Below, one piece after another: positions 51,366 through 60,707 of a DNA stretch of 64,000 bases. This DNA is from HGM13006 sp900757695. GTDB lineage: Bacteria; Bacillota; Clostridia; Oscillospirales; Oscillospiraceae. The stretch spans positions 15,731 to 79,730 of the forward strand of contig CAUHNW010000016.1 in assembly GCA_959607825.1 (NCBI GenBank), written 5' to 3'. Numbering within the stretch: position 1 is the first letter of the stretch; each line of letters starts with the position of its first letter. Both the position numbers and the translations under genes were made by a program. A model generated the notes under the pieces. That model made no database searches, was not told the origin of the DNA, and worked only from the letters and a program-made list of their open reading frames with translations.

Positions 51366-52244
51366 TCAGCCGAGGTACTTGGCAATGATCTCGTCGTATT
51401 TGCCGTTTGCCTTAATATTGGCAAGACCGGCATTGAACATATCCAGCAGCTCCTGCTTGCTGCTATTGAAAATTGCAAAGCCGTAGTCGGCACCGTCATT
51501 CTCGCTGCCCTCTACGATCTTCAGGCCCAGACTGCCGTCCTTGATGGAAGCAGCCATAATGGGAGTATCCTCGAAGCATGCAACAGCCTGACCGCCGGCA
51601 ACTGCCTGATACATGGTGGGGCTATCCTCGAAGTAGTTGATGTTGAAGCCGTACTGATCCTTCAGGCTCTCTGCATAAGAAGCGCCCTGCGTACCGGTCT
51701 TTACTGCAACCTGCTGATCCTTCAGATCCTCAAAACCCGCAATGTCGGAGTTCTCGGCAACTGCCATGCACTGGGTAGCGGTATAGTAGCCGTCGGAGAA
51801 GAGCCAGCCGCTCTCCTTGCGCTCATCGGTGATGGAGGCACCGGCGATCATGCCGTCAGCCTGACCAGCCTGGCAGGCAGCGATGGCAGCATCCCAGCCC
51901 AAGCTCTTGAGCTCATACTGGAAGCCCTGATCCTCTGCAATGGCAGCCACGATGTCCACATCAATGCCCACAAAATTGCCGCTCTCGTCGGTGTACTCAA
52001 AGGGCTTAAATACGGTGTCGGTGGCAATGACCCAAGTCTTGTCGCCGGAGGTGGTAGCCTCAGCAGCATCAGCGGCGGAACCAGTCTCGGCAGTCTCAGG
52101 CGCGGCAGTCGCCTCAGCGGCAGCAGCCTCGGTGGGAGCCGCAGCGGACGCTGCGGTAGTGGAAGAAGCGGCATCAGAGCCGCAGCCTGCCAGCATGCCC
52201 AGCATCATGCAGCCGGACAGAAGCAGGGAAAATACCTTTTTCAT
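51366..52244 (-). CDS. Amino acid-binding lipoprotein, second system
   Basis: A 292-residue extracellular family 3 binding protein. The signal peptide ends in the lipobox LAGC (Cys near 21), then an Ala/Thr/Glu-rich linker to about 60. The domain begins WVIATDTVFKPFEYTDESG, followed by GIDVDIVAAIAED and GQADGMIAGASITDERK, the usual polar amino acid binder pattern. The start at 52244 follows AAAGGATGG. First gene of its operon; no riboswitch is seen in its 75-base leader. Confidence 0.93.
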   Translation of the reverse strand: MKKVFSLLLSGCMMLGMLAGCGSDAASSTTAASAAAPTEAAAAEATAAPETAETGSAADAAEATTSGDKTWVIATDTVFKPFEYTDESGNFVGIDVDIVAAIAEDQGFQYELKSLGWDAAIAACQAGQADGMIAGASITDERKESGWLFSDGYYTATQCMAVAENSDIAGFEDLKDQQVAVKTGTQGASYAESLKDQYGFNINYFEDSPTMYQAVAGGQAVACFEDTPIMAASIKDGSLGLKIVEGSENDGADYGFAIFNSSKQELLDMFNAGLANIKANGKYDEIIAKYLG

Positions 52245-52326
52245 TGTGATCCATCCTTTCAATTCTTTCAATACAATGCAGGAAAAATTGAATTATCATT
52301 CAATCCTTACGATGATGTATGAACTG

Positions 52327-52355
52327 ATTATAACGTTTTGATGCCTTTCCGTCAA
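52327..52355 (-). promoter_or_regulatory. Promoter of the second amino acid ABC operon
   Basis: On the minus strand TTGACG (52350-52355), 17 bases, perfect TATAAT (52327-52332). The stretch 52356-52505 upstream shows nothing recognisable. Confidence 0.8.
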
Positions 52356-52505
52356 GCATAAAACGGCGCAACCTATAGATTTTTTGCACATTTATCCCAC
52401 AAATCATGCATATTATTCATTTTTAGCCCTATTTCCTCCCTTTCCGTCCATTTACGAAAGAAATCGTCATGCATTTTTCACGGTTCCGAATTGCGTTTGA
52501 CCGCT

Positions 52506-52556
52506 AAAAAATCCCCTTCCGCAGCAGGTCACAGTGGATGCCGGGAAGGGGATTTT
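52506..52556 (-). terminator. Terminator of the rnf operon
   Basis: On the minus strand AAAATCCCCTTCC pairs with GGAAGGGGATTTTTT across a 20-base loop. Confidence 0.85.
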
Positions 52557-52558
52557 CA

Positions 52559-53386
52559 TCAGCGAGGCTTTGCCTCGACGGTATTGAATTCTGTCTTCAG
52601 ATTGCAGTCCGCAATCAGATGACGGGGACACTTTTCTGCACACTCCGAGCAGCTTATACACTTGGTATAGTCGATCACCGCCACATTATCCACCACATGA
52701 ATGGCATCGTGCTGGCAGGTGCGCTCACAAATCTTACAGCCGATACAGCCGATATCGCAGAACTTCCGCAGTGCCGCACCCTTCTCCTTAGAGGAGCAGG
52801 CCACCACGATATCCTGATCATAGGGAACCGCCTCAATGATGCCTCTGGGGCAGGCCGCCGCACAGGCCATACAGCCAATACACTTCTCATGGTTTACTCT
52901 GGCTACGCCATCTTCTACCGTGATTGCGCCCTCAGGACATGCCTTTACACAGTTGCCAAAGCCCAGACAGCCATAGCTGCAATAGTTGGGGCCGGTGCCA
53001 AGAATCTTTGCCGCAGCGGCGCAGTCGTGAATGCCCTCGTACTGCCCCTTCTTGGAGGCATGGTTTCCACGGCATTTTACCAGCGCCACCTGACGGGTCA
53101 TCTCTACCGATTCGACCCCCATGATCTCGGCGATCTTGTCCACACTTTCCTTGCCGCCCGCAGCGCACAGCCCCAGCGGAGCGGAGCCGTCGATGACGGC
53201 CTGCGCATAGCCTGCACAGCCGCTGTAGCCGCAGCCGCCGCAGTTTGCGCCGGGCAAAGCCTCAATGATCGGTTCCAGCCGTTCATCCTTTTCTACCGCA
53301 AAGACCTTGGAGGCCACGGCCAGAAGCAGGCCAAACAGTCCGCCCATGACGCCAAGCACTAAAATCGCATAGATTACATTTGTCAT
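52559..53386 (-). CDS. rnfB: Rnf complex subunit B
   Basis: The 275-residue ferredoxin-docking subunit of the ion-translocating ferredoxin:NAD+ oxidoreductase. One N-terminal membrane helix, then the Rnf-type Cys cluster CGGCGYSGC, then several [4Fe-4S] motifs: CIGCMACAAACP, CIGCKICERTCQ and CISCSECAEKCP among others. AAGGAGG precedes the ATG. It is the last gene of rnfCDGEAB. Confidence 0.96.
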   Translation of the reverse strand: MTNVIYAILVLGVMGGLFGLLLAVASKVFAVEKDERLEPIIEALPGANCGGCGYSGCAGYAQAVIDGSAPLGLCAAGGKESVDKIAEIMGVESVEMTRQVALVKCRGNHASKKGQYEGIHDCAAAAKILGTGPNYCSYGCLGFGNCVKACPEGAITVEDGVARVNHEKCIGCMACAAACPRGIIEAVPYDQDIVVACSSKEKGAALRKFCDIGCIGCKICERTCQHDAIHVVDNVAVIDYTKCISCSECAEKCPRHLIADCNLKTEFNTVEAKPR

Positions 53387-53398
53387 AATTCCGCCTCC

Positions 53399-53986
53399 TT
53401 AAAAGACCTTCAGGCCCTGGAAGCCCATAAATGCCAGTGCGATCAATCCTGCGGAGATCAGTGCCAGCGGGAAGCCCTCAAAGCACTTGGGGCACTCGCT
53501 GCTGCTGTCCAGACGCTCCCGGACAGAGGCAAACAGGAAAATCGCCAGTGTAAAGCCCAGACCGCCGGTAATGCCGTAGACAACACTTTCAATAAAGTTG
53601 TATCCGTTCTGGGTATTCTGGAGTGCAACGCCCAGCACCGCACAGTTGGTGGTAATCAGCGGCAGGTAAATGCCCAGCGCCGAATAGAGGGCAGGCATAG
53701 CCTTCTGGAGGAACATCTCAATAAACTGTACCAGCGCCGCAATGACCAGAATATAGGCCACCGTCTGCATATAGCCAAGCCCCAGCTTCACCAGCAGCAG
53801 GTTCACCGCATAGGTCACTGCCGAGGCAACACCCATGACAAAGGTAACTGCCGCACCCATGCCCAGCGCCGTATCCATCTTCCGGGAAACGCCCATAAAG
53901 GGGCAGATGCCCAGAAACTGCGACAGAATGAAGTTGTTGACCAGAATGGCCCCAATGGCAATAGAGAGAAGGCTTGTGAAGCTCAT
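53399..53986 (-). CDS. rnfA: Rnf complex subunit A
   Basis: A 195-residue integral membrane subunit with six helices, starting MSFTSLLSIAIGAILVNNFI and containing the conserved Cys segment LSQFLGICPFMG. With RnfE it forms the membrane core carrying a buried iron-sulfur centre. Its ATG overlaps the rnfE stop codon by one base (TAATG). Confidence 0.95.
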   Translation of the reverse strand: MSFTSLLSIAIGAILVNNFILSQFLGICPFMGVSRKMDTALGMGAAVTFVMGVASAVTYAVNLLLVKLGLGYMQTVAYILVIAALVQFIEMFLQKAMPALYSALGIYLPLITTNCAVLGVALQNTQNGYNFIESVVYGITGGLGFTLAIFLFASVRERLDSSSECPKCFEGFPLALISAGLIALAFMGFQGLKVF

Positions 53987-54618
53987 TACTGATCCGCTCC
54001 TTTCTTGCTTTTATTCAGGAAATACTGCACCACGGCAATGAGCACGCCCAGTGTCAGGAAGCCGCCCACAGGCAGGATCATCATCATGGCCGGGAACTGC
54101 TCCGGGAGCACCCGGATCCCCGCGCCGTCTGCACCGAGAATGCCGCCGCCGAAGGTACCGCTGCCCAACAGCTCACGTACAATACACATAATCACCAATA
54201 CAATGGTGTAGCCCAGCCCCTGAAATACGCCGTCCAGCGCCGAGGCCGCCACAGAGTTTTTGGAGGCAAATGCCTCGGCCCGTCCCAAAATGATGCAGTT
54301 TACCACGATCAGCGGAATGAAGATACCCAGAGACTCGCTGAGGGATGGGAGATACGCCTGCATCAGCAGATCTACGATGGTAACAAACCCCGCAATGACC
54401 ACCACATAGGCGGCAATTCGGATCTTGGAGGGGATGACCTTCCGCAAAAGGGAGATCACCACATTGGAGCAGATCAGAATAATGGTAACGCACAGTCCCA
54501 TGCCAATGCCGTTAAACAGCGTCGTGGTAATGGCCATCGTCGAGCACATGCCCAGCAGCTGTACCAGTACCGGGTTCTGGGTCAGGAGACCGTCTTTGAA
54601 TTGCTTTTTGATATCCAT
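53986..54618 (-). CDS. rnfE: Rnf complex subunit E
   Basis: A 210-residue six-helix membrane subunit homologous to RnfA in inverted topology, with the conserved LLGMCSTMAIT and NCIILGRAEAFA segments. It follows rnfG after 13 bases and overlaps rnfA by one base. Confidence 0.95.
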   Translation of the reverse strand: MDIKKQFKDGLLTQNPVLVQLLGMCSTMAITTTLFNGIGMGLCVTIILICSNVVISLLRKVIPSKIRIAAYVVVIAGFVTIVDLLMQAYLPSLSESLGIFIPLIVVNCIILGRAEAFASKNSVAASALDGVFQGLGYTIVLVIMCIVRELLGSGTFGGGILGADGAGIRVLPEQFPAMMMILPVGGFLTLGVLIAVVQYFLNKSKKGADQ

Positions 54619-54631
54619 AGCTTCTCCTTCC

Positions 54632-55186
54632 TCAGCCCATCATTTCACCGGCCACGATCAGTGCCGTATTGACACCGGAGGTCACAGCCCGGGAGGTAAT
54701 GGTGGCACCGGTCAGCGCATCGATCTCGCCGCCGTCTTTGCTGACCGCCAGCGTTCCGCTTTTGCCCACGAACTGGCTGCGGAAGCTGTCCTTGCTGGCA
54801 TTTGCGCCCAGACCGGAGGTCTCAGACATGCTGATGATCGACACACCGGTTACTGCGCCAGTCATATCTACGCCCACCACCATGTCGATGGTGCCGCCGA
54901 AGCCGGAGGGGGTGACTTCTACCACATACCCCTTGTCATCGGCCTGATAGACTGCCGCAACACCGGCTTGGCTTCCTGTGAGGGGATATTCAAGCTCCGT
55001 ATAGTGATCCGCAGGGAGCACCTCCTGCATGGAGGCTGCTGTTTTATCCGCATTGATGGCAGCGATCTTGTCCGCCGTCACATAGTTCGTGAGGCCCAGC
55101 AGCCCGGAGATCACAGCGGAGATCACAAGCAGCGTCAGAGCCAGCTTTAAGTAGTAGCCCGCGCTGCTGCTTTTTGCATTGCTCAT
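54632..55186 (-). CDS. rnfG: Rnf complex subunit G
   Basis: A 184-residue single-helix subunit (TM about 12-32) with an outward FMN domain. The flavinylation motif is present as ALTGATITSRAV near residue 160; the second Thr of TGAT would carry covalent FMN. No apbE-like flavin transferase gene is seen in this window. It overlaps rnfD by four bases (ATGA). Confidence 0.94.
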   Translation of the reverse strand: MSNAKSSSAGYYLKLALTLLVISAVISGLLGLTNYVTADKIAAINADKTAASMQEVLPADHYTELEYPLTGSQAGVAAVYQADDKGYVVEVTPSGFGGTIDMVVGVDMTGAVTGVSIISMSETSGLGANASKDSFRSQFVGKSGTLAVSKDGGEIDALTGATITSRAVTSGVNTALIVAGEMMG

Positions 55187-56175
55187 TTCGCCGCCTCCTT
55201 CCCGGGCTTTACATAGCCAAAGCGCTTGGGTACGCCGATCTTATCCAGCAGCAGTACCGTCACATTCATAATCAGGATTGCATAGCTGACGCCCTCGGCA
55301 TAGGAGCCGAAGTAGCGGATCAGCATTGTGATCAGGCCGCAGCCAATGCCGTAGACGATCTGACCGCCCTTTGTCACCGGAGAGGTGGCATAGTCCGTTG
55401 CCATAAAGATTGCGCCCAGCATCAGGCCGCCGGAGAACACCTGATAGCCCAGCCATTGAAGCCGGTCATTGCCCTGAGGGAACAGCAGTGCGATCACTGC
55501 CACCGTTGCAATATAAGCAAGGGGGATCCGTGCAGAGATCACCTTGCGCACCACCAGATATACGCCGCCGGCCAGCAGCAGCACCGCTGAGGTCTCGCCA
55601 AGGCAGCCGCCGACGCTTCCAATGAAGCTGTAGAGCACGGAGGTATCCGGCAGCATCCCCTGATGGAGATAGCTCATGGGCGTTGCAGCCGTCACCGCAT
55701 CCGCATTGGAGCCGATGAGGTTCAGGGATGTATAGGGCGCCACCCACGTAGTCATGATGACCGGGTAGGAGAACAGGAACGCACGACCTGCCAGCGCCGG
55801 GTTCAGGAAGTTGCAGCCAATGCCGCCAAAGAGCTGCTTTACCACCACGATGGCAAAGAAGTCACCAATGATGATGGTCCAGTAGGGAATGGTCACAGGG
55901 CACACCATGGCCAGCAAAACGCCTGTTACAATGGCGGAGCAGTCCCCCACCGTAGTATCCTTCTTCAAAAGCTTCCGATAGAGGTATTCAAACACCACGC
56001 AGGCCGCCACAGAGACCGCCATCACGCAGAGGCTTCTGAGTCCGAAGAAATAAACAGCGCCCAGCATAGCCGGGATCAGCGCAATGACCACATCCAGCAT
56101 AATGTCTCTGGTACCGTCTGCCGCATGCACATGAGGCGAACAGGATACCGTGAGATTCAGATTTTCTTGATCCAT
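55183..56175 (-). CDS. rnfD: Rnf complex subunit D
   Basis: A 330-residue subunit with about nine or ten membrane helices, part of the ion-conducting core. A flavinylation-type motif appears as AVTAATPMSYL near residue 160, slightly different from the common SGATPL. It overlaps rnfG by four bases and follows rnfC by 12. Confidence 0.94.
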   Translation of the reverse strand: MDQENLNLTVSCSPHVHAADGTRDIMLDVVIALIPAMLGAVYFFGLRSLCVMAVSVAACVVFEYLYRKLLKKDTTVGDCSAIVTGVLLAMVCPVTIPYWTIIIGDFFAIVVVKQLFGGIGCNFLNPALAGRAFLFSYPVIMTTWVAPYTSLNLIGSNADAVTAATPMSYLHQGMLPDTSVLYSFIGSVGGCLGETSAVLLLAGGVYLVVRKVISARIPLAYIATVAVIALLFPQGNDRLQWLGYQVFSGGLMLGAIFMATDYATSPVTKGGQIVYGIGCGLITMLIRYFGSYAEGVSYAILIMNVTVLLLDKIGVPKRFGYVKPGKEAAK

Positions 56176-56187
56176 TTTTGCGCCTCC

Positions 56188-57501
56188 TTAATTCTTCTTG
56201 GCGGCAGCCGCTTTGACCTTCGCCTTGCCGTTTTTGAAGCTCTGCACCAGCGGGATCCGTGCAGGACAGATGTAGGCGCAGGAGCCGCATTCAATACAGT
56301 CTGAGATATTCCGGCGATTCAGCTCGTCGATGTTGTCCTTCCGCTCCGCCTGATAGAGGTACAGGGGCATCAGGTGCATGGGGCAAACGCCAACGCACCG
56401 GCCGCAGCGGATGCAGTGGGGCGTCTTGACCTCCACCTTCTGCTTCTTTGTAAAGCAGGTAATGGCGTTGGTACCCTTGATGACCGGTACATTCAGATCA
56501 AACTGGGTCAGACCCATCATGGGGCCGCCGGAAAGAACCTTATATGGCTCCTCGGCAAAGCCGTCAGCCGCCGCAATGAGATCCGCATAGGGCGTCCCAA
56601 TGGGTGCAATAAAGTTTTTGGGGGTCTTGATAGCCTCGCCGGTGACGGTAACGCCACGGCTTACCAGCGGCATGCCCAGATAGACCGCATCATAAATCGC
56701 CGCACAGGTGGCGGCATTGAACACGCCGCAGCCCACTGCCGCTGGCAGTCCGCCGGGGGGCACCTGACGGCCGGTGACCGTCTGGATCAGCTGCTTTTCG
56801 GCGCCCTGTGGGTAGCGGGTCTTCAGCACCTGCACCACAATGTCGCCGCCGGCGGGACATTTCTCCTGTAAGACGGAGATCGCCGTCTTTTTATTGGCCT
56901 CAATGCCGATATAGCCCTTATCCAGCCCAAAGATCCGCAGCAGCACACGAAGTCCTTCCAGCACCCGCTCCGGTGTCTCCCGCAGCAGGCGGTCATCGGA
57001 GGTGATATAGGGCTCACACTCTGCCGCATTGACAATGATGGTATCCAGCTTTCCAACGCCGCTGGAGATCTTAACATCCGTGGGAAATGTTGCGCCGCCC
57101 ATACCGGCGATGCCCGCCTCATGGATGATCCTCGTAAGCTCCTCACCGCTGAGTCCCTCAATGGACTCCCGGGGGGTAATGGTCTCGCAGAGCGTATCCT
57201 GCATGTCGTTTTCAATGACCACCGACATGACATTGGTGCCGTTGGGATGGGGCCGGGGCTCCACCGCCAGCACCTTACCGGAAACAGAAGCATGGATCGG
57301 CACGCAAAGGCCGGTGTTGTCACCAATTTTCTGTCCCACTGTGACCAGATCGCCCTTTTTCACCAGCGGCTTACAGGGTGCGCCGATGTGCATGCTCATG
57401 GGGATCACCACAGTTTTGGGTGCAGGAAGGCGCTCTATGGCCATCTCGCTGGACAGGGATTTTTTATCATTGGGATGTACCCCGCCGAAAAATCCAGCCA
57501 T
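56188..57501 (-). CDS. rnfC: Rnf complex subunit C
   Basis: The 437-residue peripheral NADH-binding subunit. The Gly-rich flavin/NADH region is seen as GMGGATFPTDVK near 130, and two [4Fe-4S] motifs lie near the C-terminus: CIRCGRCVGVCP and CIECGSCAYICP. Together the complex oxidises reduced ferredoxin with NAD+ and pumps Na+ or H+, or runs in reverse. The ATG at 57501 follows AGAGGTG; a GTG at 57510 is a weaker alternative. First gene of the operon. Confidence 0.96.
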   Translation of the reverse strand: MAGFFGGVHPNDKKSLSSEMAIERLPAPKTVVIPMSMHIGAPCKPLVKKGDLVTVGQKIGDNTGLCVPIHASVSGKVLAVEPRPHPNGTNVMSVVIENDMQDTLCETITPRESIEGLSGEELTRIIHEAGIAGMGGATFPTDVKISSGVGKLDTIIVNAAECEPYITSDDRLLRETPERVLEGLRVLLRIFGLDKGYIGIEANKKTAISVLQEKCPAGGDIVVQVLKTRYPQGAEKQLIQTVTGRQVPPGGLPAAVGCGVFNAATCAAIYDAVYLGMPLVSRGVTVTGEAIKTPKNFIAPIGTPYADLIAAADGFAEEPYKVLSGGPMMGLTQFDLNVPVIKGTNAITCFTKKQKVEVKTPHCIRCGRCVGVCPMHLMPLYLYQAERKDNIDELNRRNISDCIECGSCAYICPARIPLVQSFKNGKAKVKAAAAKKN

Positions 57502-57574
57502 ATTCTTCACCTCTCAAAATTCATCTGTCCGCGCCTGTTCGTTATGTATCAGACAGGCGCAAATCAACTTAGAT

Positions 57575-57604
57575 ATCATAGCATGTTGCGGCGCAATTTG
57601 TCCA
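57575..57604 (-). promoter_or_regulatory. Promoter of the rnf operon
   Basis: On the minus strand TGGACA (57599-57604), 18 bases, TATGAT (57575-57580), about 75 bases before rnfC. Confidence 0.65.
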
Positions 57605-57632
57605 CAGGATTTTTGCACTTTCTACGGGAAAA

Positions 57633-57656
57633 CCGCACCAGATTTTTCTGGTGCGG
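57633..57656 (-). terminator. Terminator of citrate synthase copy 2
   Basis: CCGCACCAGA (57633-57642) pairs with TCTGGTGCGG (57647-57656) with a four-base loop; minus strand tail TTTTCC. Confidence 0.86.
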
Positions 57657-57685
57657 CGTTTTTCTCTCGATTCGGATACAAACTC

Positions 57686-59044
57686 TCAGCGCTTTGCCAT
57701 TGGCACATAGGCACGGCTGTGGGTCAGAGACTTGTAGGCCGGGCGGATGATCCGGTTGGAGGTCATGACCTCTTCAATCCGGTGGGCACACCAGCCGGTA
57801 ACTCGGGCAATGGCAAACAGCGGCGTAAACAGCTCCTGGGGGATATTCAGCATGGTATAGACCAGTCCGGAGTAAAAGTCCACATTGGCGCACATGGCCT
57901 TGTCCGAGCCGGTGACTCTGGCAAAGATGTCCGGTGTCAGCCGTTCAATGGACTCCAGCAGCTCCAGCTCCTTCAGGTAGCCGGTCTTTTCCGCCAGATT
58001 TTTGGCAGAGTGCTTGAGGATCAGCGCTCTGGGGTCCGACTTGGTATAAATGGCGTGTCCCATACCATAGATCAGTCCCGTGCCGTCCCCTGCCTCCTTC
58101 CGGAGAATCTTTTCCAGATAGGCCGTGATCTCGTCATCGTCCTCCCAGTCGTGGACATTCTTCTTGATCTCCTCAAACATGGCCGATACCCGCTGATTGG
58201 CACCGCCGTGCTTGGGGCCCTTCAGGCTCCCCACCGCTGCGGCAATGGCCGAATAGGTATCTGTGCCGGAGGAGGACAGTACACGGCAGGTAAAGGCCGA
58301 GTTGTTACCGCCGCCATGCTCCGCATGGAGTACCAGACATAGATCCAGCAGCCTCGCCTCATCCTCGGTGAACTTGGAATCCGGGCGGATAGAGTGCAGT
58401 ATATTTTCTGCAATGGAAAAGCTGGAGACCGGCCAGTGGAGGATCAGGGAGCCCCCGTCATAATAGTGCACCTTGGCCGCATAGGCGTGGGCAACGATCA
58501 TGGGGAACTGGGCGATCAGCTGAATAGATTGCCGCATCATATTGGCAAGGTCGATGGCATCCGGGTTCTCATCGTAGGAGTAGAGCGCCAGCGCCGAACG
58601 AGCCAGCTTATTCATAATGTTGTTACTGGGCGCCTTGAGGATCATGTCCTCGGTAAAGCCCGAGGGCAGGCTCATATTATCCGCCAGCAGCTGCCGGAAT
58701 GCCTGATACTGCTCTACATTGGGGAGAGAGCCGAACAGCAGCAGATAGGCCACCTCTTCAAAGCCGAACCTGTTTTCCCGGGTAAAGCCGGAGATCAGCT
58801 GATTGATGTCATAGCCCCGGTAGATCAGACGGCCCTCCATAGGCGTCTTTTCTCCGTCAATGATGGCATAGCCCTGTACCGAGCCGATCTTGGTGCAGCC
58901 TGCCATAACGCCGGTACCGTCAGCATTTCGCAGTCCCCGTTTGATATTGCTGTTATCGCGGGGACTGATATCAAAGGCAGTACTGTTTTTCAGTTCCTCG
59001 CATAAAGTATGGATGAACGCATCCGATGAATTTGGAATGGACAA
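57686..59044 (-). CDS. Citrate synthase family protein, copy 2
   Basis: A 452-residue Si-type citrate synthase paralogous to 23819-25168, with the same motifs: HAEHGGGNNSAFTCRV, GPKHGGAN, GMGHAIYTKSDPRA and NVDFYSG. One copy may be citrate synthase and the other 2-methylcitrate synthase; sequence does not say which. The start is TTG at 59044 behind GGAGGTG: an upstream in-frame ATG at 59095 lies ahead of the promoter's expected start of transcription (-10 at 59086-59091) and cannot be used from it. Confidence 0.92.
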   Translation of the reverse strand: MSIPNSSDAFIHTLCEELKNSTAFDISPRDNSNIKRGLRNADGTGVMAGCTKIGSVQGYAIIDGEKTPMEGRLIYRGYDINQLISGFTRENRFGFEEVAYLLLFGSLPNVEQYQAFRQLLADNMSLPSGFTEDMILKAPSNNIMNKLARSALALYSYDENPDAIDLANMMRQSIQLIAQFPMIVAHAYAAKVHYYDGGSLILHWPVSSFSIAENILHSIRPDSKFTEDEARLLDLCLVLHAEHGGGNNSAFTCRVLSSSGTDTYSAIAAAVGSLKGPKHGGANQRVSAMFEEIKKNVHDWEDDDEITAYLEKILRKEAGDGTGLIYGMGHAIYTKSDPRALILKHSAKNLAEKTGYLKELELLESIERLTPDIFARVTGSDKAMCANVDFYSGLVYTMLNIPQELFTPLFAIARVTGWCAHRIEEVMTSNRIIRPAYKSLTHSRAYVPMAKR

Positions 59045-59085
59045 AAGCTGCACCTCCAGATAAAATTCTACAATTTCATATTTAT

Positions 59086-59127
59086 ATGATACCAAAACAG
59101 AGTTCCTGCGTCAATCGTATGATTGAC
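59086..59127 (-). promoter_or_regulatory. Promoter and palindromic operator of citrate synthase copy 2
   Basis: On the minus strand TTGACG (59109-59114), 17 bases, TATCAT (59086-59091). GTCAATC-GTAT-GATTGAC (59110-59127) is a perfect inverted repeat covering the -35, a likely repressor site. Confidence 0.7.
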
Positions 59128-59257
59128 CGAAAAACCTCGATATTTACACAATTTATGACGTGAACCATTCAAAATTCCACAAAAAATCGTAATAATATAC
59201 AGCTTTGCTATATTGAATATGCATTTTCAACATCTTGCAATTTCAGGAGGTATACAG

Positions 59258-60298
59258 ATGAAAAGCAATTTATTGACCGGCCTGTTGGCCGCCGTGGCAG
59301 CGATTTTGCTTCCCCTCGTGATTCTCGGCATGGCGCCCCCCGCACTGCCCTCTGATACACCGCCGGAAAGTACCTCTGCCCCTGAGGCGCCGGAGGCTTC
59401 ACCAGCGATAAGCCCCGCCCAGCGCACCATTCAGGAATTTGTGGTGCATCGCAGCCGGCCGACAGAGGAAGCCGACACCCCTGTGGATTCCATTTTTCAC
59501 GATTCAGATCTGACCGTTTCGGTACTGACCGATGGCGCTGAAACGAAAATGTCCCTGCACGATTACCTTACCGGCGTGCTGATGGGGGAGGTTCCCGCCT
59601 CTTACGAGCCGGAAGCATTGAAAGCGCAGGCCGTAGCCGCCAGAACCTACACCCTCCATCGTCTCTCTCACGGCGGCACACTGTCCGATGATCCCGCCGT
59701 CTGTCAGGCATTTCTCCCCCTGTCCAGTGCCCCGGAGAAGTTAGGCGGCGACTGGGAAGCCCTGCTGGATAAGCTCCATGATGCCGTCAGTGAAACAGAT
59801 GGTCTGGTGCTGACCTATGAGGGGCAGCTGATCTCCGCCACCTATTTCTCCGGCTCCGGCGGCCGGACGGAATCCGCACAGGCCGTATGGGGGAATGCCA
59901 TTCCCTATCTGGTCAGCGTAGAGAGTCCCGGGGAGGAGGACACCACCGACTACGAATCCACCGTTACCGTTCCCCTTTCCGATTTTTTAACTCGGCTGGA
60001 TATCTCATCTCCGGCGGTGTCCTCGGTTTCCTATACCACCGGCGGCGGCGTGGATACCATTGTCATTGGAGGCGCTTCCTTTACCGGTCTGGAACTGCGA
60101 AAGGCTTTTGGCCTGCGATCCACCCGATTTGATCTGGCAGTCACAGAGGACACCGTTGTTTTTGACGTATTGGGTAACGGCCACCGGGTGGGCATGAGCC
60201 AAAGCGGCGCCGAAGCCATGGCACTGGCCGGAAAGACCTATGCTGAAATTCTCAGCTGGTACTATACCGGTGTTACACTGGAGCCGTATGTCCAATAG
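59258..60298 (+). CDS. spoIID: Stage II sporulation protein D, lytic transglycosylase
   Basis: A 346-residue membrane-anchored enzyme that, with SpoIIM and SpoIIP, remodels septal peptidoglycan for engulfment. The N-terminal membrane segment (about 5-26) is followed by a Pro/Ser/Glu-rich linker to about 70 and the SpoIID domain. The hallmarks are there: YLTGVLMGEVPASYEPEALK, AQAVAARTY and the closing GHRVGMSQSGAEAMA. AGGAGG precedes the ATG at 59258. No convincing sigma E promoter could be picked out in 59128-59257. No spoIIM or spoIIP is in the window. Confidence 0.95.
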   Translation: MKSNLLTGLLAAVAAILLPLVILGMAPPALPSDTPPESTSAPEAPEASPAISPAQRTIQEFVVHRSRPTEEADTPVDSIFHDSDLTVSVLTDGAETKMSLHDYLTGVLMGEVPASYEPEALKAQAVAARTYTLHRLSHGGTLSDDPAVCQAFLPLSSAPEKLGGDWEALLDKLHDAVSETDGLVLTYEGQLISATYFSGSGGRTESAQAVWGNAIPYLVSVESPGEEDTTDYESTVTVPLSDFLTRLDISSPAVSSVSYTTGGGVDTIVIGGASFTGLELRKAFGLRSTRFDLAVTEDTVVFDVLGNGHRVGMSQSGAEAMALAGKTYAEILSWYYTGVTLEPYVQ

Positions 60299-60313
60299 CC
60301 CCAAAGACGTCAA

Positions 60314-60342
60314 AGCCCCCGGAGCTTGCTGCTCCGGGGGCT
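60314..60342. terminator. Bidirectional intrinsic terminator
   Basis: AGCCCCCGGAGC and GCTCCGGGGGCT form a perfect 12-bp stem with a five-base loop between spoIID and secG. Confidence 0.88.
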
Positions 60343-60355
60343 GAAACGACCAAAT

Positions 60356-60595
60356 TTACTTGTTGGGAATCAAGGACAGAACCAGTGTCAGCACCATAAA
60401 TACGATGGCGATCCACTTGGTTGCACGGGCAAGCTTCGCATCCCATGTAGAAGCCTTGCTCTTGGACAGGAAGCTGTCAGCAGCACCGGCGATGGCACCG
60501 GAAAGGCCCGCATTCTTTCCAGACTGAAGCATAATGACGCAGATCACAGCCAACGCAAAAATGACCTGAATCACAGTGATGATAGTTTTTACCAT
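60356..60595 (-). CDS. secG: Preprotein translocase subunit SecG
   Basis: A 79-residue membrane protein with two helices (about 3-25 and 55-76) and the conserved loop VIMLQSGKNAGLSGAI, typical of SecG. It assists the SecYE channel. GGAGG precedes the ATG at 60595; longer reading upstream crosses the promoter. Monocistronic. Confidence 0.94.
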   Translation of the reverse strand: MVKTIITVIQVIFALAVICVIMLQSGKNAGLSGAIAGAADSFLSKSKASTWDAKLARATKWIAIVFMVLTLVLSLIPNK

Positions 60596-60668
60596 GACGA
60601 TCCTCCATTTTGCCGTTTTACGGCATACGGCAGCCGAAATTTGTCTTAATGCGCAATTCGTACAATAT

Positions 60669-60697
60669 ATGATATCATACCGTGCCAGTGATTGCAA
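60669..60697 (-). promoter_or_regulatory. Promoter of secG
   Basis: On the minus strand TTGCAA (60692-60697), 17 bases, TATCAT (60669-60674). Confidence 0.72.
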
Positions 60698-60707
60698 GAA
60701 AAACTTT

